The position numbers were made by a program, and so were the translations under genes. From Pelobates cultripes (taxonomy: Eukaryota; Chordata; Amphibia; Anura; Pelobatidae), in NCBI GenBank assembly GCA_933207985.1, contig OW240914.1, positions 205,992,475-206,056,474 on the forward strand: a stretch of DNA of 64,000 nt, given 5' to 3'. This document shows, one piece after another, positions 40,001 through 55,000 of the stretch (the first letter of the stretch is position 1; every line of letters begins with the position of its first letter). Below the pieces are notes generated by a model. That model was not told where the DNA came from. It saw only the letters and a list, made by a program, of their open reading frames with translations, and made no database searches.

Positions 40001-43000
40001 AATACATATTAGCAATTTTTTGTATATATCATGTTATTATAACATACGTTGACTAGACTTCACCTTCAACTGAAGACACATAAAACATACACCCTTCAAA
40101 CAGATAATTATAATCATGATTTCAACAAAGCCCTGCAATATATACATATAGATATAGCTTTTTCTCATTATCCTATATCAACATCTAGCAATTTAACAAC
40201 TAATAATTTAATTTAAAACGTCTATTAGGATTTTGTCTTTTTTTAAATATTGAACATATTTATTGATATGTTTGATCAGATATGGTTTATTTTGTCACAT
40301 TATATGTATTACCCATTGTAAAGCGCTGCGGGATTAGTTGGTGCTTTATAAATAATAATAATTCATATTTTTTGTGCTCTTTTATGAATCAAGGGTAATG
40401 TATATGTACAAAAAATGCAGCATAGCAAGAAACACAGTGAATTATTCATGTGATGCCACTTAAAGGTCTATCTTAAATAAGTTATCTTGTACTGGCAGAC
40501 ATACACTTCACTAATTTAGCTATGGATGGATTGAGCAAAATAACTCAAATGTGCAAACTCTTTACTGCTGCTGAAAAGATGCAAAGCTTTGTTCAGCTTA
40601 TTATATAATTCTGTAGTTGATGTAAGAACATGAAAACAATACAATAATTCAAGACAGGAAAATCATAAAGATCATGTCCTACAACACCTTCCCTTAGTAA
40701 GGAGTTGTGATAAGCTGATATGCAAATGTCACAAATTGGATTTACCGGTAAATAGTCTAATAGATTAAAAAAAATCTTGAAATTAGAGTTATTCACTAAA
40801 CTGGAAACTGCTAGGAATTGGTCATGGAGTTAAACATCTTGGCCAAGATATCTGAGTTTTAAAATTCTTATGTTCAGCTATTATTCAGATATACCATTGT
40901 TGGCATCAATTTGCAATTCTCTGATGTTCTATATTCCCAATAAACCTGGGAATCAAAAACATTTGAGACTAATGTTACCTTTATTAAATTGGGTTAATGC
41001 TCAGCTCATTACAGCATCAAGTCTGATTTAAATAAAACTAGAGTGTTTTTATTTATAATTTTAGCTAAGCTTAATATATATCTACTGTATATATTGCTAA
41101 ATAGCAGAAAATATGGCAAAATATCAATCTAACGGCAAAATGCATCAGTCTTGGTAACGCATTACCACTGACCTAAAATTACATCAATATTTTTCATTCT
41201 TATTTTTCTTAAAGCACAAACAGTGAAAACCCAAACAGCAAGATGTGAAAAAGTTTTATTGCTGGTTGCTTTCCATGTACATATGTGAGTTGGACCTAGC
41301 AGTAGCTAATATTAAATAACATTTTGTTTGTTTGTCATTTTGGGAGAATATGCTGTATCGCTTATCATTCCTCCACAAGGCTTTTCCCTTTCAATGGCTT
41401 TAATGGAATACAGTGTGTGTGTACATGTCATGTGTTTGTAAGGGCAGGCAAACAGGTCAAAAAAAGAAAGCTTTATTGAGTTTTGAGGACCCAAACATTA
41501 GTTTTTTTACTATTTATACCTGCTTTCTTTTTTTAATATCACCTTATGTATTATAGCTACATTAATGTTCCAATAAATATGTATTAAATACTTGAAATGT
41601 GTTGTAACAGAACTGTCTGTATATGGATTACAATTATTTTCACTCCATTCGTCTGTTTGTTCGGTTTATTTCCCTGCCTGTACAGTCCCTATGTGTTCCC
41701 CTGTTAAACTACCGAAAGCCGCACGAAGGCGCAACCACCGTGAAGCTAGCGTGTGCCGTCAATTGACCACCCAGTAACCGCAGCTTAATTGACTGTACTG
41801 GGTGGTTGCGGTTACACATAGCCGCCACCCGGTGGCGGTGTTATGGAGCTCCCCGGACGGCCAGCAGTGCTCAGCCCAGAATCAGTGCACTAAAAGCAGA
41901 TACTTTTACGTGCAGGCACCGCTGAGCCTCCAGCCTTCCCTGCTTCTATTTTGGTTGTTTAAACGAACACTGGATTGATCGGGACTTTACTTAAAGGAAT
42001 GTTTTAACCCAGATTTAAGAGCTATGNNNNNNNNNNNNNNNNNNNNNNNNNNNNNNNNNNNNNNNNNNNNNNNNNNNNNNNNNNNNNNNNNNNNNNNNNN
42101 NNNNNNNNNNNNNNNNNNNNNNNNNNTTCAATCTATAACAGTGAAAACAGATTATTGTTTTTTTAAATCCAAGCTATTGTGACACCAGATCTAATTAGTG
42201 GCACTTGTCAGCCTATCCACTGTTAGCGTAACACACTCGCTTTAAGGACACTGACTGCTATTCAATCTATAACAGTGAAAAAAGATTATTATTTCTTTTA
42301 AATCCAAACTATTGTGACACAGGATCTATTTAGTGGCACTTGTCAGCGTATCCACTGTTAGCGTAACACACCCGCTTTAAGGACACTGACTGCTATTCAA
42401 TCTATAACAGTGAAAAAAGATTATATTTTTTTTAAATCCAAACTATTGTGACACCAGATCTAATTAGTGGCACTGGTCAGCGTATCCACTGTTAGCGTAA
42501 CACACCGCTTTAAGGACACTGACTGCTATTCAATCTATAACAGTGAAAAAAGATTATTTTTTTTTTAAATCCAAACTATTGTGACACAGGATCTAATTAG
42601 TGGCACTTGCCAGCGTATCCACTGTTAGCGTAACACACCCGCTTTAAGGACACTGACTGCTATTCAATCTATAACAGTGAAAAAAGTTTTTTTTTTTTAA
42701 ATCCAAGCTATTGTGACACCAGATCTAATTAGTGGCACTGGTCAGCGTATCCACTGTTAGCGTAACACACCCGCTTTAAGGACACTGACTGCTATTCAAT
42801 CTATAACAGTGAAAAAAGTTTTTTTTTTTTAAATCCAAGCTATTGTGACACCAGGATCTAATTAGTGGCACTTGTCAGCGTATCCACTGTTAGCGTAACA
42901 CACCCGCTTTAAGGACACTGACTGCTATTCAATCTATAACAGTAAAAAAAAGTTTTGTTTTTAAATCCAAGCTATTGTGACACCAGATGTAATTGGTGGC

Positions 43001-46000
43001 ACTGACTGGGGAAATGGGCACAGTATGCACTGTGAGCCTGACACAGAAGCTGGCAGCAGTGGCAGACAACTGACTGCTATTCAATCTATAACAGTGAAAA
43101 AAGTTTTTTGTTTTTAAATCCAAGCTATTGTGACACCAGATGTATTTGGTGGCACTGACTGGGGAAATGGGCACAGTATGCACTGTGAGCCTGACACAGA
43201 AGCTGGCAGCAGTGGCAGACAACTGACTGCTATTCAATCTATAACAGTGAAAAAAGTTTTTTGTTTTTAAATCCAAGCTATTGTGACACCAGATGTAATT
43301 GGTGGCACTGACTGGGGAAATGGCACTGTGAGCCTGACACAGAAGCTGGCAGCAGTGGCAGACAACTAAGTGCATTTACATTACATAGAAAAAAAAAATT
43401 CAAAAAAAGCATACCCTTATCCCTAACCTAGCTATGCTTTTCCCTATCTTATGAACAGCAGCTACACTTTCCCTCCTCTTACTAAGCATGCAGCTTGAGA
43501 ATGAATCTAAAATGGATGCTGTCCAGTAGGTGGGAGGGTCTGCTAGGGAGGCTGTGCTGCTAATTGGCTGGAATGTGTCTGCTGACTGTGAGGTACAGGG
43601 TCAAAGTTTACTCAATGATGACGAATAGGGGGCGGGTCGAACCGCGCATATGTTCGCACGCCGTGGCGAACGCGAACATGCTATGTTCGCCAGGAACCGT
43701 TCGGTACATCACTAGTTGTGGAGCACTGTACAAACTTTTTTATATTGTATAATGGATTTGTATATGTTACTGTAAAATATTTTATGGTTCTTTTATGGTA
43801 TATACATGTTGAACATCTACCATACCAATAAAAACCTTGTAATATCTCTTTAGAATTTTTTATGTATTTATTTATTTTTTTGTGGTAAACTGGGAGCTAT
43901 TTTTACATTTAAATTTTTTACTTTTTCACCCTTTTTAAAAATCACAGTGGGCTTATCTGGTAACATTTTATTGAGAAACATCTTTTTTTTGTGTTTCTTT
44001 AAAATTATTTAATTTGTTTGGCCTGAGAATTATATGTAGTGAGACACAGGTGCTCAAAAAAAAAAAATCTTAAATTTGCTCCTAGCAAAGATTTGAATAC
44101 ATTTAAATTTTTCGTAGACAAAAAAGATATGTAGACAATTATGCCTCAAAATGTTTTTTAATAACAAAGAAACCACTGTGCAAATGGAACAAGAAACTAA
44201 CTATATGCACACACCGCACTTAAGAAGAAGTCACACTTCTTCCCCAAAAACATGATTTTGAATGAGATTAGAACCTTCAAAATCATGGTAATGAAGGAAA
44301 TCAATAAAGTTAAAAAGTTGAACAGTTTTCAACAAAATATGTCCCTTAAAGAAAAACAAGCCCTAGAGGATATGAGAAACAAGGAAGGTCTAGTAATCAA
44401 ACCCGCAGATAAGGGCAGGGGGGTTGTAGCTCTCTCAAAAGACCAATACACCCAAGAAGCTGACAAGATATTATCAGATGGTAGTACATATCAAAAACTA
44501 ATGACAAACCCCACAAATACAATTAAAGAAAAAGGTGATGAATATATACAGAAAGGGGTTGACAGGAACATTTTAACTGAAAGGTAAGGCAAATATTTAT
44601 TCACACCAATACCATGATTCAGTCTTACCTTCTACCAAAGGTGCACAAGAACGTGCAATATCCACGAGGTTGTCCTATTATATTAGGGATCGATTCCATT
44701 TCCTTAAGAATTTCTGAATATCTAGACACTCTATTCCAACCAGTGGCAATCAAGAGCCCAGCCTACCTCAAAGATACCATCCATGTCTTACAACTTTTAG
44801 GAACCACCACAATGGAAGAAGACTATCATCTAGTGACGAGTGATGTGACCTCCTTATATAGCATCATTCCTCATGAGATTGGATTAGAAGCAGTGAAACA
44901 TTTTCTAGTTAAATCTAATTATAAAGAGGAGCAGATTGAGTACATTTTAGAAGGCATTTTTCATATTCTGTATAATAACTATTTTTAGTTCTAAGGCTCT
45001 TTATCTCCAGATTCGTGGCATGACAATGGGCACTAAATTTGCACCAAGCTACGACAGCCTTTAATGGTATACTGGGAAGAGAAGGTTGTATACTCAGGAC
45101 ATTTATGGGTGTCAAATTTAGTGTCCTACCGCCGTTATATTGACAACATATTGTTACTATGGAAAAGCTCTACCACAGAACTAGAAACTTTTTTATCCTA
45201 CCTAAAAAGGAATGATTGGGGAATCATTTTAATTTCCACATACAGTCCCATGGATATTAATTTTTTGGACTTACATATTTTAATTAATAGTCAAATATTA
45301 AAACTAGGACATTTTTTAGGACTGTTGATGCCAATTGTTATATTAAAAGAAGAGCTGTCATCATCAACCTTGGCTATAAAATGCATCAAAAGGACAATTT
45401 TTAAGGATTTATGCAATTGTATGGAAAAGCAAGACTTTTTAAGCTAGTCCAAAAGAATTAGGAACAATTTTTAGAAAGAGGGTATGAAAAAGAAAAGCTA
45501 GAAATAGCTATAAAAGAAGTGAAAAAAAATCCCTAGAAAAGACTTTCTAACCTATAAGAAAAAATGGACCAACAAAAGAGATACCTTTTATTTGTAACTT
45601 CAACGGAAACAATAAAAAAGTGAAGAGAGCAATCAGAAAATACTGACACATTCTACAGGATGGCCCTATTTTAAAATAAATTTTACCTAAACAACTTAGA
45701 ATCATATATAGAGGAGCTAAGAAACTAATACTTTCTTTAGTTCACAGTAGCAGAGGTCCTGAGATACCTAGGCACTTTCTGAATCAAAATACAGGCTTCC
45801 ATGGTTGTGGTACATGCCTTGCATGTAGATCAACTAAAAGTAATATAAGTCATATAGTGAATCTGGAAGATCACATGAATAAAGATTTTGCTATTAGGGA
45901 CCACCTCACCTGTTTCTCAAAAGGAGTCATATATGCATTTAGATACCCTTGCAATCTAGTGTATATTGGACAAACTATGAGAAGGTGTATAAATGTAGGA

Positions 46001-49000
46001 ATATAGGAGCATGTTAGAAACATCAAAAAGGATTGGAGACGCACAACGTATCCAACTATTTTAGGATGTTTCATGACCAGAACCCTGAGAAGCTTTTTTT
46101 GTGCTTTGAAGTTAGCGAGAAATGATTGGAGAGGAGACTATAATAAAAAGATAGGAATATAGGAAATTACATTTATTTTTAACTTCAAGACCCTTATCCC
46201 ATATGGCCTTAATCAAGACTTTGAACTGTGTCACTTTTTTAGTTTTTCAATAGAGGTTGAAATTATCTATGATATACTCTGACCTCATAAAATTGATAGG
46301 CTTATTTATTATACCACCTCACATCTTTGTCACCTTTTTTGAGCTTTTCTAGTTTTTTTAATAAAGGGATTACATTTATTTAAGATATATAACCCCCACC
46401 TTATGATATTGATAGGTCCATCTATTTTATTACCATATAGAGATCCTAAACAATTTTTTTTTTCAATTTGACAATTTTTATTTTTGTCATGCATCAAAAT
46501 GCAATATAAGGGGGATACAGAAATAAAAAGGGGGGGGACATAAACGATATTGTTTACAATTACAAATCTCCACATTTGATATTTTTTACATTTTATATTT
46601 TTAACGTTTCAGGTTCTGTGGGTGTGGTGTGTAGTACTTATCGTTACGCCGCTACCTGAATTTGTTGTTGGGTTATCACCTAGTGGGTAGCGTAGTTCTG
46701 TGGTGTGTGTGCCATGGTGCCTGTCCATAGTCCGTATGACTTGTTCGGACCCCGAAGAGTCGTGTGTTGGACTTCTGTAGGAGGGTAGTCTTCTCTCCGT
46801 TTGGGAACTCTGTTCATTGCTACTTGGTTTCTGGCTCTAGTCATAGCATATGGGGGTATCGAATGGGATATGCGTTAGGACAGCTGTCAAGATGTTTATT
46901 GAGTTGAAGTTAAATCGAGGTGGGGTGGGGGGGATAGGATGTAAGGAAACTTATTCTGTAGGAAGTTGTGAGTGAATGCTCCGCTTTGCCCTCTCTCCGG
47001 GGCCATGTTCCCTAGAAGTTAGTGTCTGGCAATTAGCGTCACCGCCGCTATGAGCACTTGGAATATCAGTTGCCTTTCCAGTTTGTGCCATTGGTTAAGG
47101 TGCATGAACAGTATGCCTTGCTCGGTTCTCAAGTGATATGGTTGGCCTATCATGTTTGTTATTACCTCATCCACCATCCCCCAGTATGGAGTTATTACAG
47201 GGCATGTCCACCAAGTATGGTACATTGTCCCCCTGTCTCTGCATCTCCTCCAGCACTCGCCTGGGCTTCCTGGGTATATTCTCGCTAGTTTGTCTGGGAC
47301 CATATACCATCTGTACATAATTTTCCTCATTGTTTTTAGGTGTGTAGCACATGTGGTGTGCCCTTTGTGTGCTTGAAATGCCTGTTTCCAGTCTAGATCA
47401 GCGAGCGGGCGTCCTATGTCTGCCTGCCAAGTCTCTCTAAAGTCTCCATGTTCGTGTGTGGTTGAGGTCATCAGCAGTGCGTATAATTTCGACAAGATTT
47501 TTTTAGGTATGCTGCCTGTCAGGCATAGTTGTTCTAAGGCGCTAATGTGTGGTGACTCGGGGTATGCGTCCGTCAAGTGCGTGGTCACAAAGGATTTCAG
47601 TTGGAGATATGGAAATATATGTCTGGAGAGCAGGGAGAACTTGGTTTGCAGCACTGGGAATGGCAGTATCACGCCGCCCTCACACGCCTGTCCAAGGTAC
47701 GTGCAACCCCCTCTTACCCAAGGGGTGTGATCGAAGGTTGGGATGCCCACCGAGATGCTTAATGGTACGTTCCCCGTAGTTGGTCCGACCATGCCTAGCA
47801 CAGCCCTCACTGATTCCCATGTTTTGATCATTGCCGCTGTGGTCGGCAGCATGTCCGCATATGTCGGGCGTAGTTTGCGTGGTAGCTGGTATAGGTGCCG
47901 CAGTCCCTGTCTACATGCCCAATGTGCTTCTATGTGTACCCATTGGGGGGGTCCTCAACTGCGTTGGTTGCTGCTATGGCAGCCAACAGTGTGGCTCTAT
48001 GGTAGGATTGGATACTGGGCATTCCCAGTCCCCCTTCTTTGATCGGTTTTTGTAGGAGTCTAGTGGCAACCCGCACCTTGCGGTTGGCCCACACAAAGCG
48101 TACAATCGTCTTTTGAATTATGGTCATGTATTGGCCCGGCAGGTAAATAGGGACTGTGCGTAACAGATATTGGAGTTTGGGGAGTATTGACATCTTAATC
48201 GCCGCCAGTCTGCCCAGATATGAGAGGTATTTGCCCTCCCATGTACGCAGTGTGTGATCTGAGTAGTTTAGCAAAGTTTAGTTTGAACAAGTGGGGCAGG
48301 TGGGGGGAATGTGGACGCCAAAAAAGGTAATGTAGTCCCTCCTCCAGTTGAATGAGAATGTTTCACTCAGGTGTTTCAGTCGGCTCGGTCGAGCTCCCAC
48401 GCCCATAGCCTGGGATTTGGTGACATTTAATTTGTAATAGGAGTTAAGGCCATACTCTTTAATGTTGTCCATAAGGTTTGGTAGCAAAATTTGGGGTTGT
48501 GTTAATGTCAACATGACATCATCTGCAAGTAAATTGATTTTATATTCCCTATCCCCGATGGTCACTCCGTGTATGGAATTATTGGTCCTTATTGTCTCCG
48601 CAAGCGGCTCCAGAGCCAGTTCATACAACAGGGGAGAAAGTGGGCATCCCCGTTCCATTAGTGATGCTGAACGATTCTAATGTGAAGCCTGCTGTGACCA
48701 CCTGTGCCGATGGGCAACTGTACAAAGCCCCGACCGCTGAGCGGAAGGCCTCCGGCATCCCAAATTTACCGAGATCCGCATCCAGGAATCTCCAGCTCAG
48801 GCGGTCAAAGGCCTTCTCTATATAATGAGAGTGTCACGCATTCTGTATGTTGTCTGTGGACGCTATGTATAATATCTATGACTTTTCTCGTGTTGTCCCC
48901 CCCTCGTCTCCCTTTTACAAATCCGACCTGGTCGTTTTTGATTAGTTGTGGGAGGATGTTTCCCAACCTGTTGGCGTATATCTTCACGAAGAGTTTTGTG

Positions 49001-52000
49001 CCTGTGTTTAGTAGTGAAATCAGGCGAAATTTTGTGGGTGAGTGGGTGGTTTGCCCGGTTTAGGCAAGGTGATGATATGGGCTTTTAGGGCCTCTGGAGG
49101 GAGTGTTTGTTTTGTAACAGTTTCGTTGAAAGCGTTTGTGATGTGGGGGGCGAGGGTTCACTGGAAATACTTGTAGTAGCAGTTGGCAAACCCGTCTGGG
49201 CCGGGGGCCTTATCCGAGGGTAGAGAGTCAATCGCTCCCATCACCTCTGCCTCTGTGATCAGAGCGGATAGGCTGTCTTGTTGGGTGGGGGTGGCAATCT
49301 TGTCTAAGTAGGAGGCTATTTTGGCCACTTGGGGTTGGGGCGTGTTTGGGTCGTCCCTGAGGTTGTATAGCGATTCATAGTATTTGGCGAATGTGTTACT
49401 AATGTCTTTGGGTGCCACTATTTTCTGTCCGCTTGGAGATATCATGTACGCTATTTTTTGGGCTGCTTGTTGTGTCCTCAGTCTTTGTGCTAGTAGTTTA
49501 CCTGCCTTGCTTCCCTGTGTGTAGTTTTGTGCCTTGAGTTTTTTCAGGTGGTAGCCTACCTGTTCTAGGGACATCTGGTGTATTAGCCTTGTGAGTTTTA
49601 TGATTTGGTCCCATAGTTCATGTGTGGGAGTAAATTGGTTTTGCGTCACATCGCGCTGGAGGTCTGTTTGATATGTACGGAGCTGCAGTTGGGATTTCCG
49701 TTTTAGGTATGATGCCCGTCTTATCAGTTGTCCCGTATCACGAATTTGTGGGCCTGCCACAGGGTACTGCGGCTCGTTTCTGCTCTATCATTGTCTTGGA
49801 AGTAGTGCACTAGTTCCTGGTTTAGGTCTGCGGTGAAAGCGCTATCTCTCAGTAGTGTTGCGTTTATTCACCACGGGCTTTTATGGGTCGGGTCGTAGAG
49901 GTTTTTAAGCGTCAGCTCTAATGGGGCATGGTCGGACCGCGTAATCTGTCCTATCTTACACTGGGTCATCTGGTCTATCCCTGTCCCTGAGATAAGGAAG
50001 CCATCAATGCGGGAATAGGTGTTGTGTACTGTGGAGAAGAATGTGTATCCTCTTTCTCCTACATGGGTGGCTCTCCATGCGTCATACAGGTGGTAGTTAT
50101 GTATGAGCTTCCGTATCGCCCTACTTTGTTTGCGCAGGGGTGCGGTGCGTGTTTTGGCCGGGGCTAGCATCAATTGAGGGGTCAAACACGTGGTTGAAGT
50201 CGCCACATATGATTGTTGTTCCTTGTTGTACTGACTGTAGTTTCAGTATGAGTTTGTGTAAAAAATTGCGTTGATTTGTGTTGGGGGCATATATGTTCGC
50301 TATAGTGTAGGGCATGTCGTTGAGTGTGCCTATTATAATAACATATCTGCCATCTAGATCAATGTGTTGAGAGTGCGGAACATAGGCAACATTTTTGCTA
50401 ACCAGTATGGAGGCGCCCTTAGTTTTGTTGGCCGAAGTGGTGTGGAACTGTAGTGGGTAATCCCTCTGTAGAATGTTGGGGTGCGCGTTTGTCATGAAGT
50501 GTGTCTCTTGGAGGCACAGTACGTCCACTTCTTTATGTCTGATCTCTCTGTACAGGAGGTGTCTTTTAACAGGGATGTTAAGTCCCCTAACGTTATACGA
50601 GTAGATTTTCAGGGTGGTAGGTGGTCATGGGGCTGCTTGTGTGCTTGTATTTGGCAACTATATGTAGGGGGGCCCTTTTGTCCGGGTTCCTTCGAACCCA
50701 AGGGCTGTCCCCAAGTAGCCTGATGGCTACTTTGTGTATATTTTGGCTTAGAGGGAGATAATGGTAGGATCCCCACTCGGTTGGTTCCTGGTCGGTGCCC
50801 AGCGGAGCGTACTCTGGTTGAGTGGAGTGTATTTGGTACAAACATAAATACATGTATGAAAACACAAAAAATAACAGAAATTAGTAAACCATAATAAACA
50901 AACTTTTTTGCCGAACAGTCGGCTGTGCACCAGGTGACGGTGCGTTGGGGGTAGGAACTAATGGTTCCTGTCTTAGCTACGGTACTTCGGCCGGGGCCTA
51001 TGTGTGTACTTATTTTGTTGCGGTGACCCTATTGTGGAGAAACTTGTGCGGAAGGCCTGTTTACTGAGTATTTTTTTTTTTTTTTTGCAGTGTACCTTGA
51101 TGGAGCGTCCTGGGGAGGGGAGAATTCCTTTGTGTTGTCTATTCTTGGTATAGGCCACTACTTCTGGTCAGTGTTTCCTCCTTTCTAATGACCCAGTCCC
51201 GTGTCTAGCCTTGTCTCCCAGGGTGGAGCATGTCACTTTGGCTCTCATACCCCACTATCCCCCCATGATTCAGTGCCCCTTGTATTTTGCGTGTACATTT
51301 TGCTGTAGTACTCTTATTTCATATTAACATTAACTAGGTAAGATTTAACATTGCATTTGTTATACAAGCCTGAGGTCAAGTGTCTGGGTTGTCGGTTCTC
51401 AGGCTTGGCTTCACACTGCCTTCGCAGGGGGGTGAGTTAGCGTTTAGCTTTCCACCATGATGGAGGGAGTCTTTGAGTCTCTTTCGGTGGGGGTTGTATC
51501 TCTATACCCCAGCTTCTGAGGATTTTTATCCCTTCGTCTGGGCTCTGTATTATAGTTGTTCTTCCGTTCCTCTGTAGCACCAGCTTCACCGGGTATCCCC
51601 ATCTGTACGATATTTGTTGTTGGTGGAGTTGTGTTGTGATTCCTGCAAAGTCCTTTCTGCCCTTGAGCGTGTATGCTGAGATGTCAGCGTAAATTGCTAT
51701 GGCTTGGTAGGTCGCCGGCAGATCTGTTTTGTTTCTGGTTCTGTTTGCTCTCATTATTTCTTCTTTTATATGGAAGTAGTGCAGTCTTATCAGCACATCC
51801 CTGGGTGTTTCAGGTGGTAAGAAAGTGGGTTTTGGCACTCTGTGAGCCCGGTCCATCAGGAACATATCGGGGGGCACGTCAGGAGCAAGTGCTTTAAACA
51901 ATCCCACGAGGTAGGCCGTGAGTTCTGTTGGGCCTATATTTTCTGTGATGCCTCTAATGCGGAGGTTATTTTGCCTACCTCTGTCTTCCAGGTCAGCTGT

Positions 52001-55000
52001 TTTCCCCTCTTGCGTCTCTATTCTCTCTGTAAGGCTGTCCAGTTTTGCCGCCATGGAGTTTTGGGCCTCCTCATATGCCGCCATTTTGTCTTTAATCATG
52101 GCTGTTCTATCTCCCAGCTCTTTAATATCAGAGCTAATGTTTTGTATTGCGCTCTGGAACGTGAGCTGGAGCTTGCCTGCCATAGTGTCCAGCATTGCTT
52201 GCAGGATCCCCTGCGTGACCGGTAAGTCGGCAACCGCCGGTTCTTGGGGGGAGATTTGATCTTCCTCGCCCCCATCTTGAATCTCACCTTGCTGGCTGAG
52301 ACCTCGGCTCTGGTTCGCCTTTATTCCAAAGAAGTTACTTTTTTCGCCCCTCTCAGTCTGTCGGCGGTGTTTGGGCTGGGACATTTTGTTGCCGTGGGCT
52401 TTTCTGGTGTCGGGTCACCTTCTTATCGCCTCAATTACGGCCTGTGCAGCACGGAGCTCTGGCTACATGCGACCACTCGCCCCCGAGATCCTAAACTATT
52501 TTAGGATTTTTTTAGCTTTGTTTTTTTATATACACATATGCATTATTCTTTTAAAGAGATAAATTCTGGCTATGAGTAGAATGATATCCGACTCTGTGGA
52601 ACACATTTTGCATTCCATTACATGTGACAAGTCCCCCCGATACCATTCAAGGATTTCCTGCCCCCAAAAATCCCTACATTATGCGTCCAGTGATGCAAGA
52701 AGGATGCAACTAGGGAAGCCACTTTATACACATTGCAGCCTGCACATGCTTTCCATCCTCCAGCACCAAACGTGATTATGGAGGTTCTGGCATCACGGGT
52801 TGGAGCACACAATACGTTCCAGGGACTGGAAGTGCATACCCGCAAGTAGAACACTTGCGGACATTCAAAAGAACGCCAAGATGCCTGGAGATATTATACC
52901 GTCTGAGGAAGCCCTGTACATAAGACGAAATGCGTTTCGGAGCTTTGGAGGCATTAGCCATAGACTTTTATTTGTTTTATTGGACATTTATATCCATTTT
53001 AGCTATATATTTTATTTTAAGAAATAAAGAACCTTTGTGTTGTTAAAGAGTCTCCTGGTCTTTTATCACCAGCACTATCTACAGGAACCAACAATGAAAC
53101 AAAGGATGGGGACATCCTGTTAAGAGTCCCTCTGCACTTTTCATGCTAGCCAAATGTTTATGAGTGTTACGATTAGATTTAACACAGTCCAGATTATGTT
53201 GCACTATCTGTAGTCTCTTTTTTGTCCCTTTGTAATGTATAATTTATGTACCTAATCGCATATCTGTGCTACGCCCATAATGCAGACTGTCAATATTGCA
53301 AACTATATATTAAGAGTATGCTTTTGCTTTTGATGTTTACAGACCCCCATGATTGGTTGATATTGCCTTTGATGTATACACCACTAGACAAACTGTTTTA
53401 TATATATGATGCATTACGCATTAAAACCTTTGAATGCTTATTGATACTACATCTGTGTGGTGTGACTTCATTGAGTATTCCCAGCAGCTAATTATAGAGA
53501 TAAGGGAAAGCAGAAACTTCTTTGTTGGTGCATAAGTCCATGGCGGCATAAGAGTTTCCAGACCATGTGGTGATTTGCAGCCTAAGAGACATATTGATGT
53601 AAATTATATCAATTTTGGTTGATGTATTGAATAAATTTGTTAAGGCTATTTTGAATACCCTCCCAGATGATCAGCACATCATCTGTGAAGCGTTGCCATA
53701 GGACAATGGTCCCTCCAAGCATCTGATCCAATCTAATGTAAAGAGATTCCCAATGGGATACATAAAGTTTGGAAAAGCTCAAGACAAAACTTGCCCCCAT
53801 GGTGATGCCACATCGCTGCAAAAATATTTTTGGTAAAACCAGAAGATGTTCTTTGTCGGGACAAATTGAATACATTCAATGAAAAAATCAATTTATTTTT
53901 CATTCATCTTTTTTTCCTTGAATTAAGATGTTCCTAAAAACTGATAATCCTTTCATATGGGGAATGTTAGTGTATAATGAAACAATATCTACCAAAGCTA
54001 AAATATATGTTGATTTCCATTCAACCTGCAGATGAGCATTCAAAAGATGTTTAGTATCTTTTATATATGTGGGAATATTTAGAACATATAGCTGTAGGAA
54101 GAAAAAAACATATTACAATAAATTGCAGGAAAGGGAATCAATTCCACTAATTATAAGATGACAAGGAGGAAAGGTAAGATTCTTATTAATGCTGTCTTAC
54201 AGTATGGATTTGTTGTGAGAAATAATATTGTTATCAAGTCCTTATTGGAGAAGATATTTTAGTTCTTTAAGGAAATTCTCAGTACGATTATCTAAGACAG
54301 TAGTTCCCAACTCAGTCCTCAAGTACCACCTACCAGTTCAAGATTTAGGGATTACCCAGTTATGTCTAGGTGGTTTTAGAAGAAAAAAAAACACTTAAGA
54401 CACAACAGGGTAATCTCTAAACCCTGGATTGGTTGGGGGTACTTAAGGACTGGGTTGGGAACCCTGTTCTAAGATTTTGTATTTGTAGATATCACCTAGA
54501 ATTATATTTGATTATTCCATGTAAAATTATCTTTTTATCCTCCCTTGTCTTCCTCTTTGATTACCAAATCATGGTTTTGTTTTGTTTTTTGTATGGATTA
54601 CAGTGCTGTACATTCTTCTTTAGTTATATTAAAATACTTTTTTTTTTTTTTTGTTTATATTTGTGATTTTAAAAAATCCTCCTTAACTAATACATTATAT
54701 ACCTCCAGATATTTACTTCTATCTGACCATGGTTAAAAATTGTATTTTCACTTCAGATTGGAATGATGTATGGAAATAGTGTCTATTTGTGGAGATGCTT
54801 CTATATGGATATTAACGTTATCAGAAAAACTCTGTATTGTTTTCTCATTTGCTATTCTTTCAAAAAATCTTTTTCTAGTTAACTTTTTTGAAAAATTTTC
54901 ATTATCTGAAAAAAAAAACAGAGATTTTGATGGGTGCAAATTTTAAAGCCTTTTTGTAGGAGTGTTAGCTCATCTTTCTTAAGAACCACTTCTGATAGAT